Source: Anseranas semipalmata (lineage: Eukaryota > Chordata > Aves > Anseriformes > Anseranatidae). Taken from it: 64,000 nucleotides of DNA. Below the pieces are notes generated by a model. That model did not search any database. It was not told where the DNA came from and worked only from the letters and a program-made list of their open reading frames with translations. This document shows, piece by piece, positions 28,357 to 41,327 of the stretch (the stretch's first letter is position 1; every line of letters starts with the position of its first letter). The DNA lies in contig VXAA01001113.1 in the NCBI GenBank assembly GCA_013399115.1, forward strand, positions 80,381-144,380, read 5' to 3'. Both the position numbers and the translations under genes were made by a program.

Positions 28357-31300
28357 AGCATGTTTTAGCTAAGCACTTCACGAATGACATGGCTCCCATG
28401 CACAACAGTATTAAAAACATGGCAATAATCAGCACGTTCCCACCGCAGCCTTGCTGCTCATGATGTTCCTCCATCTAGGAGTAGCTTTCAGCATTTGGTG
28501 AGCATGTTAGCCGTCAAAATACAACTGCAAGCCCTGGTATGAGTTAACCTTAACCATCCTCCTCTATCAGGATGTTGTCTCACAACACACACCGAACCAG
28601 CTCAGCCTTCCCAATTTAACAGCGTGACACTGGCTCTTGGGCACGGCGAGATGGAATAGCTGCTGCAATACCAACTTCAAACAATGTAATTTCATTAAAG
28701 CAGGCTGACCCCTGCTGCTCCTGCTCATGTTCCTCCATGGTATCATTTTCAGGGATTCAGTTCGCTATCTTGCAAACCTCCTTTTTCTTTCCATCTTCCT
28801 AGTTGTCTATACACGCACACACAACTTTATTTATATATATATAAAGCGAACACAGATAAATCCTCAGGGTGTTTCTCTCCATGCTGGTCCAAATGAGAAC
28901 AGAAGAAGAACAAGACATTTCTAAGGATTACACTCCACAGTTGGAAAGAGTGTGCAAAGCCTGCCTTTACTGGCTATTTCATTGAAAGCAGGTACAAGGA
29001 CTGACAATGCCTGATGTATACAAAGAAAACTCTTCTAGCTCAACTGATAGTTCTGAGAATTCGAGGTCCAGAAGTTCTTAGTAACTGCTACAAAACCCAG
29101 ACAAACACCAAAACAAAATCTACCTTTTCAATCTGCAGGGTCAAAAACCTTCCGATGCAGACATCTTGCCCTGCCCTTAGGTCCAGGCAAGCAGCAGACC
29201 CTCAGAGAAGGTGCCGCTTCTCCTCCTCCCTGATGTTACGATTTTAAAAAGCCTCGCACCTTATCTCATCGCTGCTGAAGCACCCAGCTGCTGCTCTGAA
29301 GAGGCATTAGTTAAAACAAAATGCTCACGCGTGCCCTCTCTGCCACCGAAGCCAACACAGATAAATTAAACTTGAAGGACTCTCAGGCTGGAAACTCCAG
29401 ATTGCAAAATCTAAACTGTCTGAAATCCGCATTTCGAAAGGAAAAGACCTGTTTAGCTTTCAGGCATTTCGTTTCGTAGGTTTTTGCCAGTACTGCACAC
29501 AAGAGCTTGTCCTTCACTGAACAACATTGCAGTTTTGCATGTAAGTGAATCTACGTATTTTAAATTTTCAATTAAAACATATATTAATTTTTATTTTATA
29601 CTTTAAATAACCTTTACAGTGACCCAGAAAGGAGACACCTTTCAGCATTTCTTTAAAACATTGGGATTTCTCACATGAGTTTCAATATTGCATTCTAACT
29701 GCAGTTTGGATTTGTTCATCCTTAAGCCAAAGCAATAATGAACTGAACAGAGACACAAGAATCCCCCCCCAAAAGAAAACCCCTATCAGCCACTACCTGA
29801 AATCCTCTGGAGAGGGTAAGGATCTGCCTACGATTTCAAGCTGTGGTCTCTGGAGAGCTTCTTCCTTTCTCAATTCTGCCAGAAACCTCCACCATCACAG
29901 TCCAGCCCAACCTTATTTTACTCAGGGGAAAAGCAGAAACCACATCCACCATCCCTCAAAGAAACTTGTCAAGCTTTTTCACTTAACGAAGTAAAACTCT
30001 GAAACATTTGCATAATGTTTTGATGCATGACATGGCTAAGTCAACCCAGACCTTTTCAGCCAACGTGGCAGACGGGTGTGCAAGCTTCATTACAGTTCAG
30101 AACAACCATCAGTAGAAAAGGAAAGAAGATTTTCGTAAAAATTCAGTAAGCCGGCGTCAACCTTTCAGAAAGGACTGAGTTATTTTACCCATCAGCTCCT
30201 CAAAAGAGCAATCAGATGGTCACAATTCCTGTTTGCCGTCTAGAGCGAAGGTCAGTTCTCCCATTAGGGAAGCTCTGATAGCCCGTATGAATGGATACCA
30301 TCAAAACCTGGAGTGGTCTTTGCATATTCAGGACGTGATGTTTCCAGGCTATAACCTCCTCCAGAGGGACCAACTGAGCCAAGGAAGCAGCAGCATTCAG
30401 TGACACACACGGCAGTACTTCCGAGCTGCTGACAAACCAAGCGGCGTGCGGAGTAAGAGGCACCATAGAGGAGAAGACCGGCACTCGCCTATGAAGAGTA
30501 AGGAAAAAAGTTCTCTTAAGGGACTTCAGTCTGACTGGCATATGCTTGAAGTCTCCTGCTGCCAGGACTAAAACATCCTAAGAACTATTTAATATTACAG
30601 ATGACAAGTTTCCTAACTCGGAAAGCACTGTGCAGCTCAAGGGAGTTTTGTGTTAGAACTCATCTTGATATGGAGGAGTTGATCAAAGAACTCCAAATTA
30701 GTGGCTGCTTGGGTAATTCTGACTTGTTCAGTTTTTTAAAAAAAGAAACTTTTAAAAAAATCACAAATCTAGAACAGTAATAAGCCCTTGCTTGTTCTAA
30801 AAGGCCCGTTATACACGGGCATGTAAGTAGAAAAGGAGCGGGGAGAACTGAACCTGTTAAAGGTGAATAAAATACCAACGACAAGTAGGAATTTTGCAGG
30901 TACCCCTTCCTGGACATCCGCAGTTCTTAGCTGGGGAGGAAGGCAACCCATCCCACATGGGGAAAAACAGACCTTACAAAACACTTAAGATGCTCGTATA
31001 TGAATTGGTGGGAAAAAAACTGTAGGAGTTTGCTAAAAAGAAAAGACCTAGCAAGACATTTACAGCCAAAAAAGGGCAAAGCTGACTTTCAGGACAGAGT
31101 TTGTACAGGACAGGGCAGAAGTAACTGAACTCAGAAATAATTCAGAAAAGTCATTATACATTATACAACATTCATAACTTTTTTCTACATTTGGAAAATA
31201 TTTGGAAAACATTCAAATACACAATTTCACTGAAAGCTGGTGGAAATTGTTGTTCACCTCATCAGTTGCTCAAAAAAGTTCAAAAATAGCAGCTTAGATG

Positions 31301-31505
31301 TGATTAAATCCAGCAAGCGTCGGTAACATCCGCACCAACGTAGCTGAAAAAGCCAGCTAAGCAGCGATTTGGCTCATTAGTGCTGATTTGTGACACCATT
31401 TGGAAAAATCAAGGAAATTCCAGAAGAAAAGCTAAAGCTGAATCAAAGCTAAAGGGTAAAACACATAATACACTGCTCATTAGCGGCCTGCCTAACAACA
31501 TATCC

Positions 31506-31569
31506 AGAAAAAGAAAAAAAAAAAAAAAAAAGGAAAAAAAGAAAAAAAAAGGAAAAAAGAAAAAGAAGT
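31506..31569. repeat. Poly-purine (A/G) tract
   Basis: About 64 nt made only of A and G: long A runs separated by G or GG. Strand-asymmetric purine tracts of this length are common in introns. Confidence 0.93.
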
Positions 31570-34230
31570 AACAGCTGATGTTGAACTCGGTTATTAAAGG
31601 AGAATATTATAATTTCCTGAAGCAGTGGCCAACTTAACCCTTCTGGTTTTCTCTCCAGCAGATGATAAGCTCAATATATTGGTTCTCCCAGCACTGGTAG
31701 CCTAAGGCACACAGAGAAATCCGGAGGCACAGCACCATCCTGAGTGATCAAAGACAAAAACCATCCGGCCCCAGATTAAAAACTTTATCGACCGCAAGAT
31801 ATCAGACTACAACTACATGCGTGCAATTACCAGAGATGGGACATGTTTCCAGAACAGTCCAACGGGGACATGCTCTTGGCTGGCCCTGGGTTGTATTTTA
31901 TCAAGGACTTTGTAGAAATAAAATTTAAGGTCACCTATGGGATCAGTGGAATTGGTTACAAAAGCGTGACCAGGTCACCGATGGGGGGAGGTTACCTCTT
32001 CAGAGCTGCACCCAATCCTGGCCATGGTAGGTCCAAATGTAGTGCCAAGTCCTATGAAACACGGACCAACCATCAAAAGGTAATCCAGGGAACTTCTCGT
32101 GTACTGGAAATAGCAATTTTTTCCAGGACTGTGATATGTCTTGGTTCACCGAAGGTAGATTTTGGCACAACTCTAGCTAAAAGTGGATGTATCCAATATA
32201 GGAGCAATCGCTAACTGACTCTTTAATTAGCCAAACAAGCCAACTAATCACAGGTGAGCTTGAAACGTGGCGACAAACTAGAAATCAGGAGATCATCTCC
32301 ATCAGTAGGGACCATTACCATTGGAAAAATCCAATGTGGACATTTAAAAAAAAATTAAAAATGCAACAAGGGATCATCTAAGTTTAGATTTCCCTCCCCT
32401 ACTTTAAAGATATGTTTTACTGCAGAGGGAAAATACCTGAAGGGAAAAAAAGACTTACGGTATTTGCTATACAAAAGGTCACACTAGATATTGAGAGTGA
32501 TTCCTTCTGGCTTTATAATCCGTTTCTCAGCTGCCACTGAAATCACTAAAGCTACACCCAGAGGCAGAGCTCAGCACACACCCTTGCAAGGACCCTATCT
32601 GCCTGGTGGATTTTTCGGGAAAGAGAGAGAAAAGATGTGGAGAGGCTTCAAGCAACGTCAGCCCGCCTTTCCACGGCTCCGAAGCGCATAGCATCATCTT
32701 CATTAGCATCTGGGTGTTCCTTTAACAACGTTTTCTGCACGAAGATGATTTTGCCACCAACATTCCTCATTAGAGCCGAGCTAACTTGATTGTTCGGGTA
32801 GCCCAGTGTTATTCTGTACGAAACAAATGGATTTGGGGCAGAAGTGAATTTTCGTTTTGATCAAGTTTCTCCCGCATCTCCTTAATTCTCTTGGCAGAGC
32901 AGCAGGCTGATTGCAGCTGTGACAAGCAGCTTTCCCCATCTCAGTCCGGCCCACTCGTTTCACTTTCTGCCTTTGCTTCAGCTCCTCTTGCCTTTCCTTC
33001 ATTACAGACATCGAATTAACCACTTAATGTGGGGATGAAGCACACCAGCCCTGAGCTTGCACTGACAGCCTTTGTTCGGTGCACCGAAACTACACATGAA
33101 CACACCTAAGTATTTTAGCAACAAATAAATATATATATAAAAAAAATTAAAATAATCCCTGAAGCGATCAGCTGTCCCATGAAGCCCACTAACCCTCACC
33201 TTTTGATAAAACACCTCCCTTCAATTCTAGCATCTTGAAACCTGCCCTATCCCCAAAACGAAAGCAGAAGTCTTTGAGAAGATGCCACTTCTTCCCCTAC
33301 CCCTCTTCCTTCTTTTTTTAAAGCATTATCTTCAAACTCCCGTTTGCGATGCTCTTTAAATCCCGTGTCAGAGCTCAGCCCTCCAAGTCAGGACCACGCA
33401 TCCCAGACATGTCCCAGCACAGAAAGGCTGCCAAAACACCAAAACACCTCTTTCCGAAACACGTTATTTGGGAGGCAACTGCCAGCACTCTTCTTTTGCT
33501 AAATCATTGCTTGCCTTGGACACAGGTGGGATAAAGCAGATTCGTATCAAACATTTCCATTCTTCTCACCAATGAGAAGTAGGAACCACAGGTGGGAATA
33601 TGAAAATACTGAGAAGCTCCGGAAAGTCTCCACTTGACCAAAGGGGTTAAGAGGTTAATTTAGATGAGGTTACTGGGACCAGCTTGGGAACCTGCTGTCT
33701 TGCATGCAAAAAAACACAAAATTCTTAAGAGAAAGAAGCCATCGCCCGCCTCCAGATCCTCCCCAAACCCCGACTCACGTGGCACGCATACCATCGTCCG
33801 GCACAGCCCTCCTGCTTCATCTCCAACCAGAAAATTGTGCTCTGGACCTCATGGCAGCAAAGACAATTTAACTGGAAAGACGACATTCAGCAGAAAATGA
33901 TGGCTTACACCACATGAATCGAATGAAAAAAGAAAGAAAGAAAAGGTCTCACTTGCAACTAAGCTTTCCCAGCGGTGCTCTCAGGATCAGCAACCTCCCT
34001 TGCGGAGGTTTCTCACGAAGCAGTGGCTGGAGCCAGCAGCAGGGCCTCCTGACCCGCCAGCTCCTCTGCCCGAAGTCCTCAAAAAAGAAATCATCGCCTT
34101 CCCCAGCAGCTGCTTCCATTCTGCCCTCGCTTCTACCTTTGTGGAAACGTTTACGTTACACCAGCAAATTGCATCCTTACTCTTCTCCATTAAATACTAA
34201 AAGGTGATGTTCTTTTTTGCTGTTTGATCC

Positions 34231-34258
34231 TTTTTTTTTTCCTCTTTTTTTTTTTAAT
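34231..34258. repeat. T-rich tract
   Basis: Two T runs separated by CCTC. Low complexity. Confidence 0.85.
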
Positions 34259-36830
34259 AAACAGAATGTAAAGGAAGTCCTGTGTTCAACTTTGCATTAG
34301 TGCTGCTCTCCCTGAATTCCTGTATTACAAAAATACATCTTTCTCGTCTTTCCACAACATTTGCTTGCTACTGGGAGTTTAAAATATTCTTGGTATCTCA
34401 CCTATTACTGTTTTTTTTTCCAGGAAAGCACAACTACGAGCAAAAATCTCTTATGCAAGAATACGTAAGACCCTTAACATTATCCAGAGTAGCATATACA
34501 GCACTAGAAAAAATAATTGAATAGATGCATTAGACCAGGGGACTTACACATACAGAAACTTTGAAAATGCGGACTGACAGATCCTATTTTAGGTCATGGC
34601 TTGAAACAACTGCTGGTTTTCTTCATTACAGCAGCTCTGGGACCTAGAAAGGTGTCAGAGATGTTGTTACATGGGGTTTGAATTTACAACAGAAGCAGAA
34701 GGGAAAAGAAAGCACAGGCTTGCCATTCCTTCTGTATCTCCGTGTATAAAGGCCCACAAAGGATCCCAATATCTGTATTTGCAAGGATCAGAGAAACCCT
34801 ATCATCGAACAAAACCCCTCAAAATGCAGGTAAGTGGCAAAGATCCACGTAGAAACCGTCACCAGCTGGAACCAAGTGTGCTTCCAGGCCACGAGGAACC
34901 ACAGACACGGGGCAGGACAGCAGAGAAGCTGGCTCTCCTCCATGCATCAGGCACCAGGAGAGCAGCAGTGGGGTCCAGCAGCAGGGCTCTCCCACTGCCA
35001 AACCCAGCTCCAGCTTTGCTCCCGTCGAACCAGGTGCCTTCACTGGCCTCCTCATCATCTGGGGGCTAAAAAACCTTCCTTTCCACCCTTCTCCCATCAT
35101 CTTCCACCATCAGAGGTTTGGGTCCCATCCAAGGAAATCTTCCCACTCCATTCTCCTACTTCAAGGATGCTCGTACTTATTTCCCAGTGGGGCCTGAGGC
35201 CCCAGAACACCCCCAGAAAACAGGAACCAAACCCAAATCAGCCTCAACCAACTGACCAGGGATACTCAGAGGAAGAAGGGGGAGCTTAAAGTCCCCCAAA
35301 AGAGGAAGAAAAACAAAAAAAAGACAAAGTTCAGCCTTGCAGATGCAAGTGAGCAAATGAAGGCAAGTCAGGGCTCTGGACTCCTGGGGTGAGCTCCATC
35401 TTACCAGGCAGGAACAACCATCTGGGAGATACGGTCACATCTGGGGATGCTTCAGAAGTGAATGGAGCAACTTTCCGGCAAGATTTAAGGGATTAAGGTG
35501 GGGCTTCTTGCTGCTGCTCTTCCTATGTTGCCCGTTCCCCAGTTCAGACAAAATCAGCCCTGCAGAGGCGCTCCTGGCACCCTGGGTCTGCAGGGGGCAT
35601 TGCACAGCAGAGCCAGGACTCGGTGCAAACTCTGCTCAGTCCAAACCACCTGCAGGGGACGCAGAGGGCTTTATTTTAGCTTCTAAAACCAGTCTGTGGT
35701 TCTCTCCCCCCCTTCCAGAGAGACCTTTCAGGTGCACCAACATGTTTACAGGCACACGTAAACAACAACAATGATGGAAAGAAAGCGTTTCCAAAATAAA
35801 GAGGTGGGGCACGAAGCTTAGAGGTGCTTCACGTGGCATGTGGCGATTAGGACAGGAAGGTTGCCAACAAAGCCTGTCCCTTCACACCAAGAGCTGCAGC
35901 TCAAATGTCCCCCAAGATCAGAGGAACCTTCCTCTCCTGAGTGCTCCCCAAGGGCCCGTTCCCAGCCCTGCAGGTACCTGCTCATCTCCTGCAGCTCCCA
36001 TTTGGGTTCGTGGGCTCAGGGCATGGGGATAGAAGGTTTCTGCAATAAATCACCTTCCCATACCCTGCGAGTTAACCTGCCCTTCTCCCTCTTGCTCCCC
36101 ATCCCCTCACACAAGTCGGTATTTCTCGTTTGCAAAGCCCCTTGCAGCCCATCCCTTCCTCTCTCGCAACATCAGGACATTCAGCATACGATCAGCCCCT
36201 AAAACGTGCCTCCACCACCCGAAACAAGCACTTGCAACTTTATACAGCCCCTGAGATCCCCAAATTGCTTTTAAAAAATGGCAAAACAGACCTACAGAGA
36301 AACGCACGCACACAAGAAACCACGGAAAGGCCACGATAATGCTCAGAAAACTGAAGGAAGCAATGCAGCAGAGATGATCCAAAAAAAAAAACCACCCATC
36401 CGCACTCCCCCCAGCTTTGGTTTCAGCTACGAATGTGCAGCAGACAGTTACTTGGACCTGCTCAAGTTCAGATGTAACCACCTTCCCAGCGAGTTAAGAA
36501 GGATGTCAGTCACCTGGATGTTATGTTTTACCTGGAAGTTATGATATGGGCTCTAATACAAACGCACGTACGTGCACGGATCTCTACTGAGAAGCTATTA
36601 AAGAAAATCACCACGTCCGACTCTCAAAACACGGCTGTTTCCCAGGCCGTTTCAGTGTCCTTCTGGCTGTACGCAGCAGAACTTCCTCTTCTGTGACACC
36701 AGTCCACGCAGTTGCACACGAGGTTTCCATAAACTTAAGCTGAAAGCAGACATTTCAGTTTGCTCTCTGCTACACCATTAAAATGCTGTCCCGTTTCCAT
36801 TTACCACCCTTAACTCGTTTGCGTGAACAC

Positions 36831-36892
36831 AAGGTTGGACCAGATGACCTCCGCAGGTCCCTTCCAACCTAAACCAAGCTGTGATTCTGTGA
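36831..36892 (+). mobile_element. CR1 3' end, sense
   Basis: Reads AAGGTTGGACCAGATGACCT, GGTCCCTTCCAACCTAAACC and GTGATTCTGTGA, the sense strand of a short CR1 tail. Confidence 0.9.
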
Positions 36893-38628
36893 AGGTATCT
36901 TCCAAAGAAAAGGTCCAGCCTCAACCTAAAAGGAAGAACATCTGATCAGCCCACTAACCCCTTCAGCAGTGTGTCCCACTGGGTGGGAGATGCACACACA
37001 CCTTCTCTCTCCGGAGCATTTACTGTCTCCCTGGTCCAACATGCCGCCATCGCCTTCTTTCCCTGAAGCCACATTTCTGGCTAATTTTATGTCAGAATAC
37101 ATATCTAGCATAAGGAGCCCACCATTACCTCGTGCGGGTTGCAACACATTCTCTATTAAACGTGGCAGTCTACGGTCTGCAGAAACCAGGGAGAATTACC
37201 ACTGGCTACAAGAAGATAGGGGGCTGTTTTATTATTTTTATTTGTTAAAGTCTACAAGCAAGTTGCATAACCTGCTTTGATTTCTCTGTCCCTAGCCACC
37301 TCCAGATGGGACAGAGCACTAAGGGAAGGGGTTAGCTGAAAAAACTGACCCACGGTATTCAAGACCTTGCAATTTTCAGCTCAGACTCCACAAGTTCTGA
37401 CTTCTCTGCCACCCGCTCACCTTTCATCAGCTCCCTCTCTGCTAAGCAGGTTAATGCCAGGGGTTTGAACATCCCCGCCAGCTGACCCACCCGGTAGTAG
37501 CAGTCCGATCCAATTCCTCCTGAAAAGCAGAATTCCCCGTTCCCATTGCTCATCACATTTGGCTCCCATGCACCAGCACAGCGTGACAGACGGATCTTTA
37601 AATTTTAAGCAGCAATTCATTTTTATCAGAAATGAGACAACTGGAGAGAGGCTGGGGAAGAAGGGCATCAAAAATAAAAAAAAACAAAGCAGAGAGCTGC
37701 TGATGGAGCAGCAAGGAGATAGCTCCAGATGTTTGGGCACAGCTGCTGGCCAGAGAGCCACAGCCTCTTACAGACTGTGTTTTCCAGCCTGCAAGAGGGC
37801 AGCAAAGCAAACAGCAAACAACAGAGGGAGAGGCGAGGCGTCCCCACAAGATGCATCGTTAGCTCCCTGCTGTGCCAACATGCTGAAGAACACGACATGC
37901 AGATCTGGGGCCAGAAGCACTCTACAGCTGTTAGACTGACACCCTCTACGTGCACATCCTCCTCCACCTACGTTTGGCTTCCCATGGAAGAAGGAAAAAA
38001 AGCAGGAGAAAGGCAAAGAGAGAAGAGAAGCGGGATGAAAATTCCCTGAGGACACTTCCCGACTCCCCACACTTCCCCCTACAGACATCACCCACGCCTC
38101 CACCATTCGCAGCCCCGTCTATGCAGGAGCACCGCTCATCCGTGAGCTGCTACCCAGGGTGTGGAGCAAAGGAGGGAAAAGGGGATTTCATGGAAAAACA
38201 CATCGCAAAGCTGCCACCAAGCAACGTCCTCTGTGCAACGGCATTCATGCAAAACTCAATGTTTTTGGCGGAAGTTCAAATAAATAAGCAAATGGTTAAA
38301 AATGAGAAGTTTGGCCATCCTTTCACATTCCTAAAACCAACAGGCTGCTGCGGAAGGTAAGCGCTCAGCTAACCTGAGCACTTTTATCTTTAGGAAGCCA
38401 CCGACTCGCACCTAGCTCGGCAGGGTCTCGGGCTGTCGCTGCAGGTACCAGAGCTACGCTCTCGCGTCGCTGCTCGCTGGTGGCACTCAGAGGTGCCAGC
38501 AACTTCCCAAGCAACAAAACGAACCCAAAGACTGCACACGAGCTGCATCCTTGGGAAAGCAGAGCCAAGGATGGGTGGAAATCATGTTAGGAAATATGTA
38601 TATGTATACATGTACGTAAGTGTATTAC
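36893..38628. other. GC-richer non-coding stretch; no gene seen
   Basis: It lies 3', on the minus strand, of the unrecognised exon. If that exon is real, the next exon of its gene may be here or further left, but I could not find a phase-0 continuation with coding character. A small CpG cluster lies around 38400-38480. Confidence 0.5.
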
Positions 38629-39045
38629 CTTCAAACCTCCACACATTGTTATTGTATCATCTTTCTCCTCTCTGCCCCTGTAAAAATCACAGCTTTTAGC
38701 ATACTCAACAAATTCCTGATCTGTAAGATTATCAGCATTTCTGCATGTTGTTCTGCAGTTGCTCAGACATACAGTATTTCTGTGGGAAGATGCAGCAGTG
38801 GGTACATAATCAGAAAAGCCAAAATCTCCCCTTTTCACTTCCGTAAGAACCTCCCCAAAACTTCCCAATGGAAGAAGACCTCTAATATTATTTTTTGTTA
38901 GTAAATAGCTCCATTTTGCAGTCCCGCTGCATACGCCCTGGATTCCCACATTACCATCCAGGAGCTCCAAAATGTCAGGTCTTTTATTAAAAACAACATC
39001 CGAACGCGTTTGTCTGAGTTCCTTTTCAGCAAGAGGTGTTTCTTT
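38629..39045 (-). CDS. Unrecognised coding-like exon (139 codons, phase 0 to 0)
   Basis: On the minus strand a frame stays open for more than 150 codons, from a TGA near 39058 to a stop at 38587. Inside it, TCAACCAG/AAAG is a possible acceptor before 39045 and TTGAAG/GTAATA a good donor after 38629. This gives a 417-nt exon of exactly 139 codons. The translation is protein-like, rich in D, E, K, R and G with few oddities. Recognisable words include NKRPDILELLDGNVGIQG, KRGDFGFSDYVPTA and NLTDQEFVEYAKSC, plus seven or so cysteines in the second half (VCLSNCRTTC, SCDFYRG, TMCGG). By my count about two thirds of codons begin with a purine and about one third with G, while G falls to roughly one fifth at the third position, the usual coding bias. 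I do not recognise the family. There is no ATG near the start, so it would be an internal exon. It is on the TSNARE1 strand, 27.6 kb upstream. It could be a separate gene, an alternative exon, or a fragment of a retrocopy or transposon gene. Confidence 0.45.
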
Positions 39046-40293
39046 CTGGTTGAATGTTCAGACTGCTTCAGAGAGCAGAACTGACTCGCTTCTCCCATCA
39101 ACTACTGCATCCCTTTTACATTATTCATACTCTGAATTGCTATTTCTCTGCATTACCAAACAAGAAAAAAAAAACTGTCCGGGCCTTCATTTTGATGTCT
39201 TTCAGTAAGGTGAAAATGCTGGCGATGGATTTCTTCCTGAAGCAAAAAGTTTGCTGGACCAACGGCCTGCTGTAATTAAGGTTAGAAACCTCAATTAAAC
39301 AGAAAATCCAGCTTCTGGTGTTTTGTTTCCTCCCCTGACAGAATTGCTGTTTCTGTATGTGATGGGTGAATTACAGAATGCTGCCGGATAGAAAGTGTCA
39401 CATAAATATAAAATGACAGGGATTATTAGAGATTATTCCGAGTTAAAATACACAGCGTGCAGCAGCAGCTTCTTAGGGGTGCTGGACCAGCAGGCAGGGA
39501 ATCGGAGGTGGGAAAGATGCAATTAGAGAGGCAACTGCCTGCCAGCCTCATCTTTTGGGCATTCTTCATGGCCTGAAGCTTTCACCGGCTTTATATCGAC
39601 AGATGAGGAGGAGAAAAAAAAAAAAAAAAAGGAAAAAAAGGTGGCTTTATCTAGGAGCTTTTCCACATTAATTAAAAAGCTGCTGATGAGACAGAAGCAA
39701 GAAAGCAAGTCGCAGCCTTAAACTGTGGCAGGTGCTGAAAAACGTCGATACTTCTTGCTCCTGGGGAGCTTTTTGGGATTTGCTCAAGTTCACAGGAGCT
39801 GCGCTTCCCCGGCCTTATTGTGCGCTGCACACAGGAAACAAAATAGAAAGAAAACACCAAAACCCACAGCAACAAACGAGAGAAGGACAAATGGCAGCAA
39901 AGCAGCCACCAAACCCGAAGACAGGCACTTCCCAGGTCTGGCTGCCGGCCAGCTGGGCTGCACTGAGCGCTCACCTGTGATTAATTTTGGCACCAATTAG
40001 TCGGCAGCTGCACCTCCAAGCTCAGCGGGCATCGCCTCGGGCAGAGCTGCAGGGAGAGGCCAAGCAGCAGCAACGCGCAAGTGGATTAAAATCATCATCA
40101 TCAAGTGAATAAATAAAATGCGTGCAAACAAACCCACGTATTCGGGTAACTTCACATCCAACACGCTCGGCTGAACGTCTTGAGCAGCAGCAGGTTAACC
40201 AGGGAGACCCTGGGATGCTGGAGCAGAGCAAGGGAACATCTGAGCTCTTCCCACCCCATCCGTTGGCTGCGTTTACCAATTCCTATTTCTCAC
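39046..40293. other. Non-coding stretch with A-rich tract; no gene seen
   Basis: Between the unrecognised exon and the long minus frame. A purine/poly-A tract lies at 39604-39641. The part around 39255-39460 is AT-rich, non-repetitive and has TAATTA-type motifs, as seen in many conserved non-coding elements. Conservation cannot be judged from one sequence. Confidence 0.5.
39604..39641. repeat. Poly-purine tract
   Basis: GAGGAGGAG followed by a long A run and GGAAAAAAAGG. Low complexity. Confidence 0.88.
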
Positions 40294-40982
40294 CTAAAGA
40301 CACGTTGGCCGCAAGCAGATTTTCCATCTTCTCCCGAAATCTGGGTGAGAATGACGCAAAAAGCAACGGGATTTCCCTCCCGCCACGCTTTGGGACTATG
40401 GAGCGTTTTTTTACTCTCAGTTTCCTTTGCAGCAGAATTTGCACATATTAAACACTGAAGACGGGGCAGAAGGCGCAGGGAGGGAAGCGTAATGCCATTG
40501 TAACCCCTAAGCCAACGTCTTGCAGAGCTGCAGGGGACGAGGACACAAAGGTCCGGTACCCAGAAGCACGCGTCTGCCTTGAACAAATCCTGCTGCACTT
40601 CGCCAGCACAGCTCCAGCCTCCAACACCTTCAGCATCAGGGGCGGGAGCTGCAGGTCCTGGGCACCCCAGCTTATACCAACGGGACAGCAGAAGGATGGA
40701 TGAGCGTGGCGAGGTTGTTTTTTTCCTGTAAAGGTGAGTTTTGCAGGACGTGGGGCTGTTGGGGTGCTGGATATCCATGGTCAGCGCTGCAGGCTCCTGC
40801 AGCAAAAGCCAGAGTGGGTAAAACACCATTTGCCTTCCTCTGAGTCGGGGCCATTGACTGTCTGCAGGAAAACAGGCGCCTGCTGCGGTCGGCAGAGCAA
40901 AGAGCAGTGCCCCGGTGGGGACGGGAGCCCGCTCCGCCTTGAACCTCATCAGGAGAAGCGCCAGGACGCGGAGCGCTGCCAT
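40294..40982 (-). CDS. Candidate first coding exon: long ORF open to a splice donor
   Basis: The longest open frame in the window runs from an ATG at 40982 for 230 codons. The start sits inside a CpG-rich block, with G at -3 and G at +4. The first residues, MAALRVLALLL, are hydrophobic and could be read as a weak signal peptide. The frame stops only because a good donor, TCTTTAG/GTGAGA after 40294, creates an in-frame TGA; spliced there, the exon would end in phase 2. Against it, the rest of the translation is rich in Trp, Cys and Pro with no motif I know, G at first positions is only about 29 percent, and it does not join in frame to the coding-like exon at 38629-39045. It may be a chance frame or non-coding first-exon sequence. 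Confidence 0.2.
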
Positions 40983-41327
40983 TTCAGAGAGGCGGGTGGG
41001 AAAGAGAAATTAAAGTGAGATTTCCATCGCACAAACAGGGCACACTCAGAAAACGGGCAGGGGCTAAAATCCCCAACCACGTGCCATCGTGTCACTTCAG
41101 GGAGTCACTTTTCCGACTGCCGCCGTACTTTAAATGGCAGCTCTAAAGGTTATGGCTGAAGGGGCAGCTCCAGCAGAGCCTTCGACGGACGTGGAGCAAA
41201 ATAAAAATACACGCACGACCAAGCCAACGACAGGAGCAAGGCAAGGACGACGCTTCGGAGCAATCACCGCAAACGCCCCGGGGCTGGTGCCGTGCTCAGG
41301 AAGCCTTCCTGCCGCCCTGCCCGCCGC
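40877..41327. promoter_or_regulatory. CpG-island-like segment, candidate promoter
   Basis: By hand count there are roughly 35 CpG dinucleotides in about 450 bases, with GC in the high 50s percent, giving an observed/expected ratio near 1. Most of the window is strongly CpG-depleted. The densest part is 41114-41327 with about 19 CpGs. CpG islands of this kind usually mark promoters. Possible owners are a TSNARE1 5' non-coding exon, the minus frame starting at 40982, or an unannotated transcript. I see no TATA box at a fixed place. Confidence 0.45.

Larger units (their letters stand above)
25475..36830. other. Long non-coding stretch, about 11 kb; no gene seen
   Basis: No recognisable gene. 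It holds several A-rich tracts (26697-26713, 28323-28356, 31506-31569) and T-rich tracts (34231-34258). Frames such as 27990-28463 plus and 30212-30541 minus lack motifs and splice support. Confidence 0.55.

Noticed and set aside
36564..36575. 12-bp palindrome GCACGTACGTGC
   Set aside because: About fifteen 12-bp palindromes are expected by chance in a window this size.
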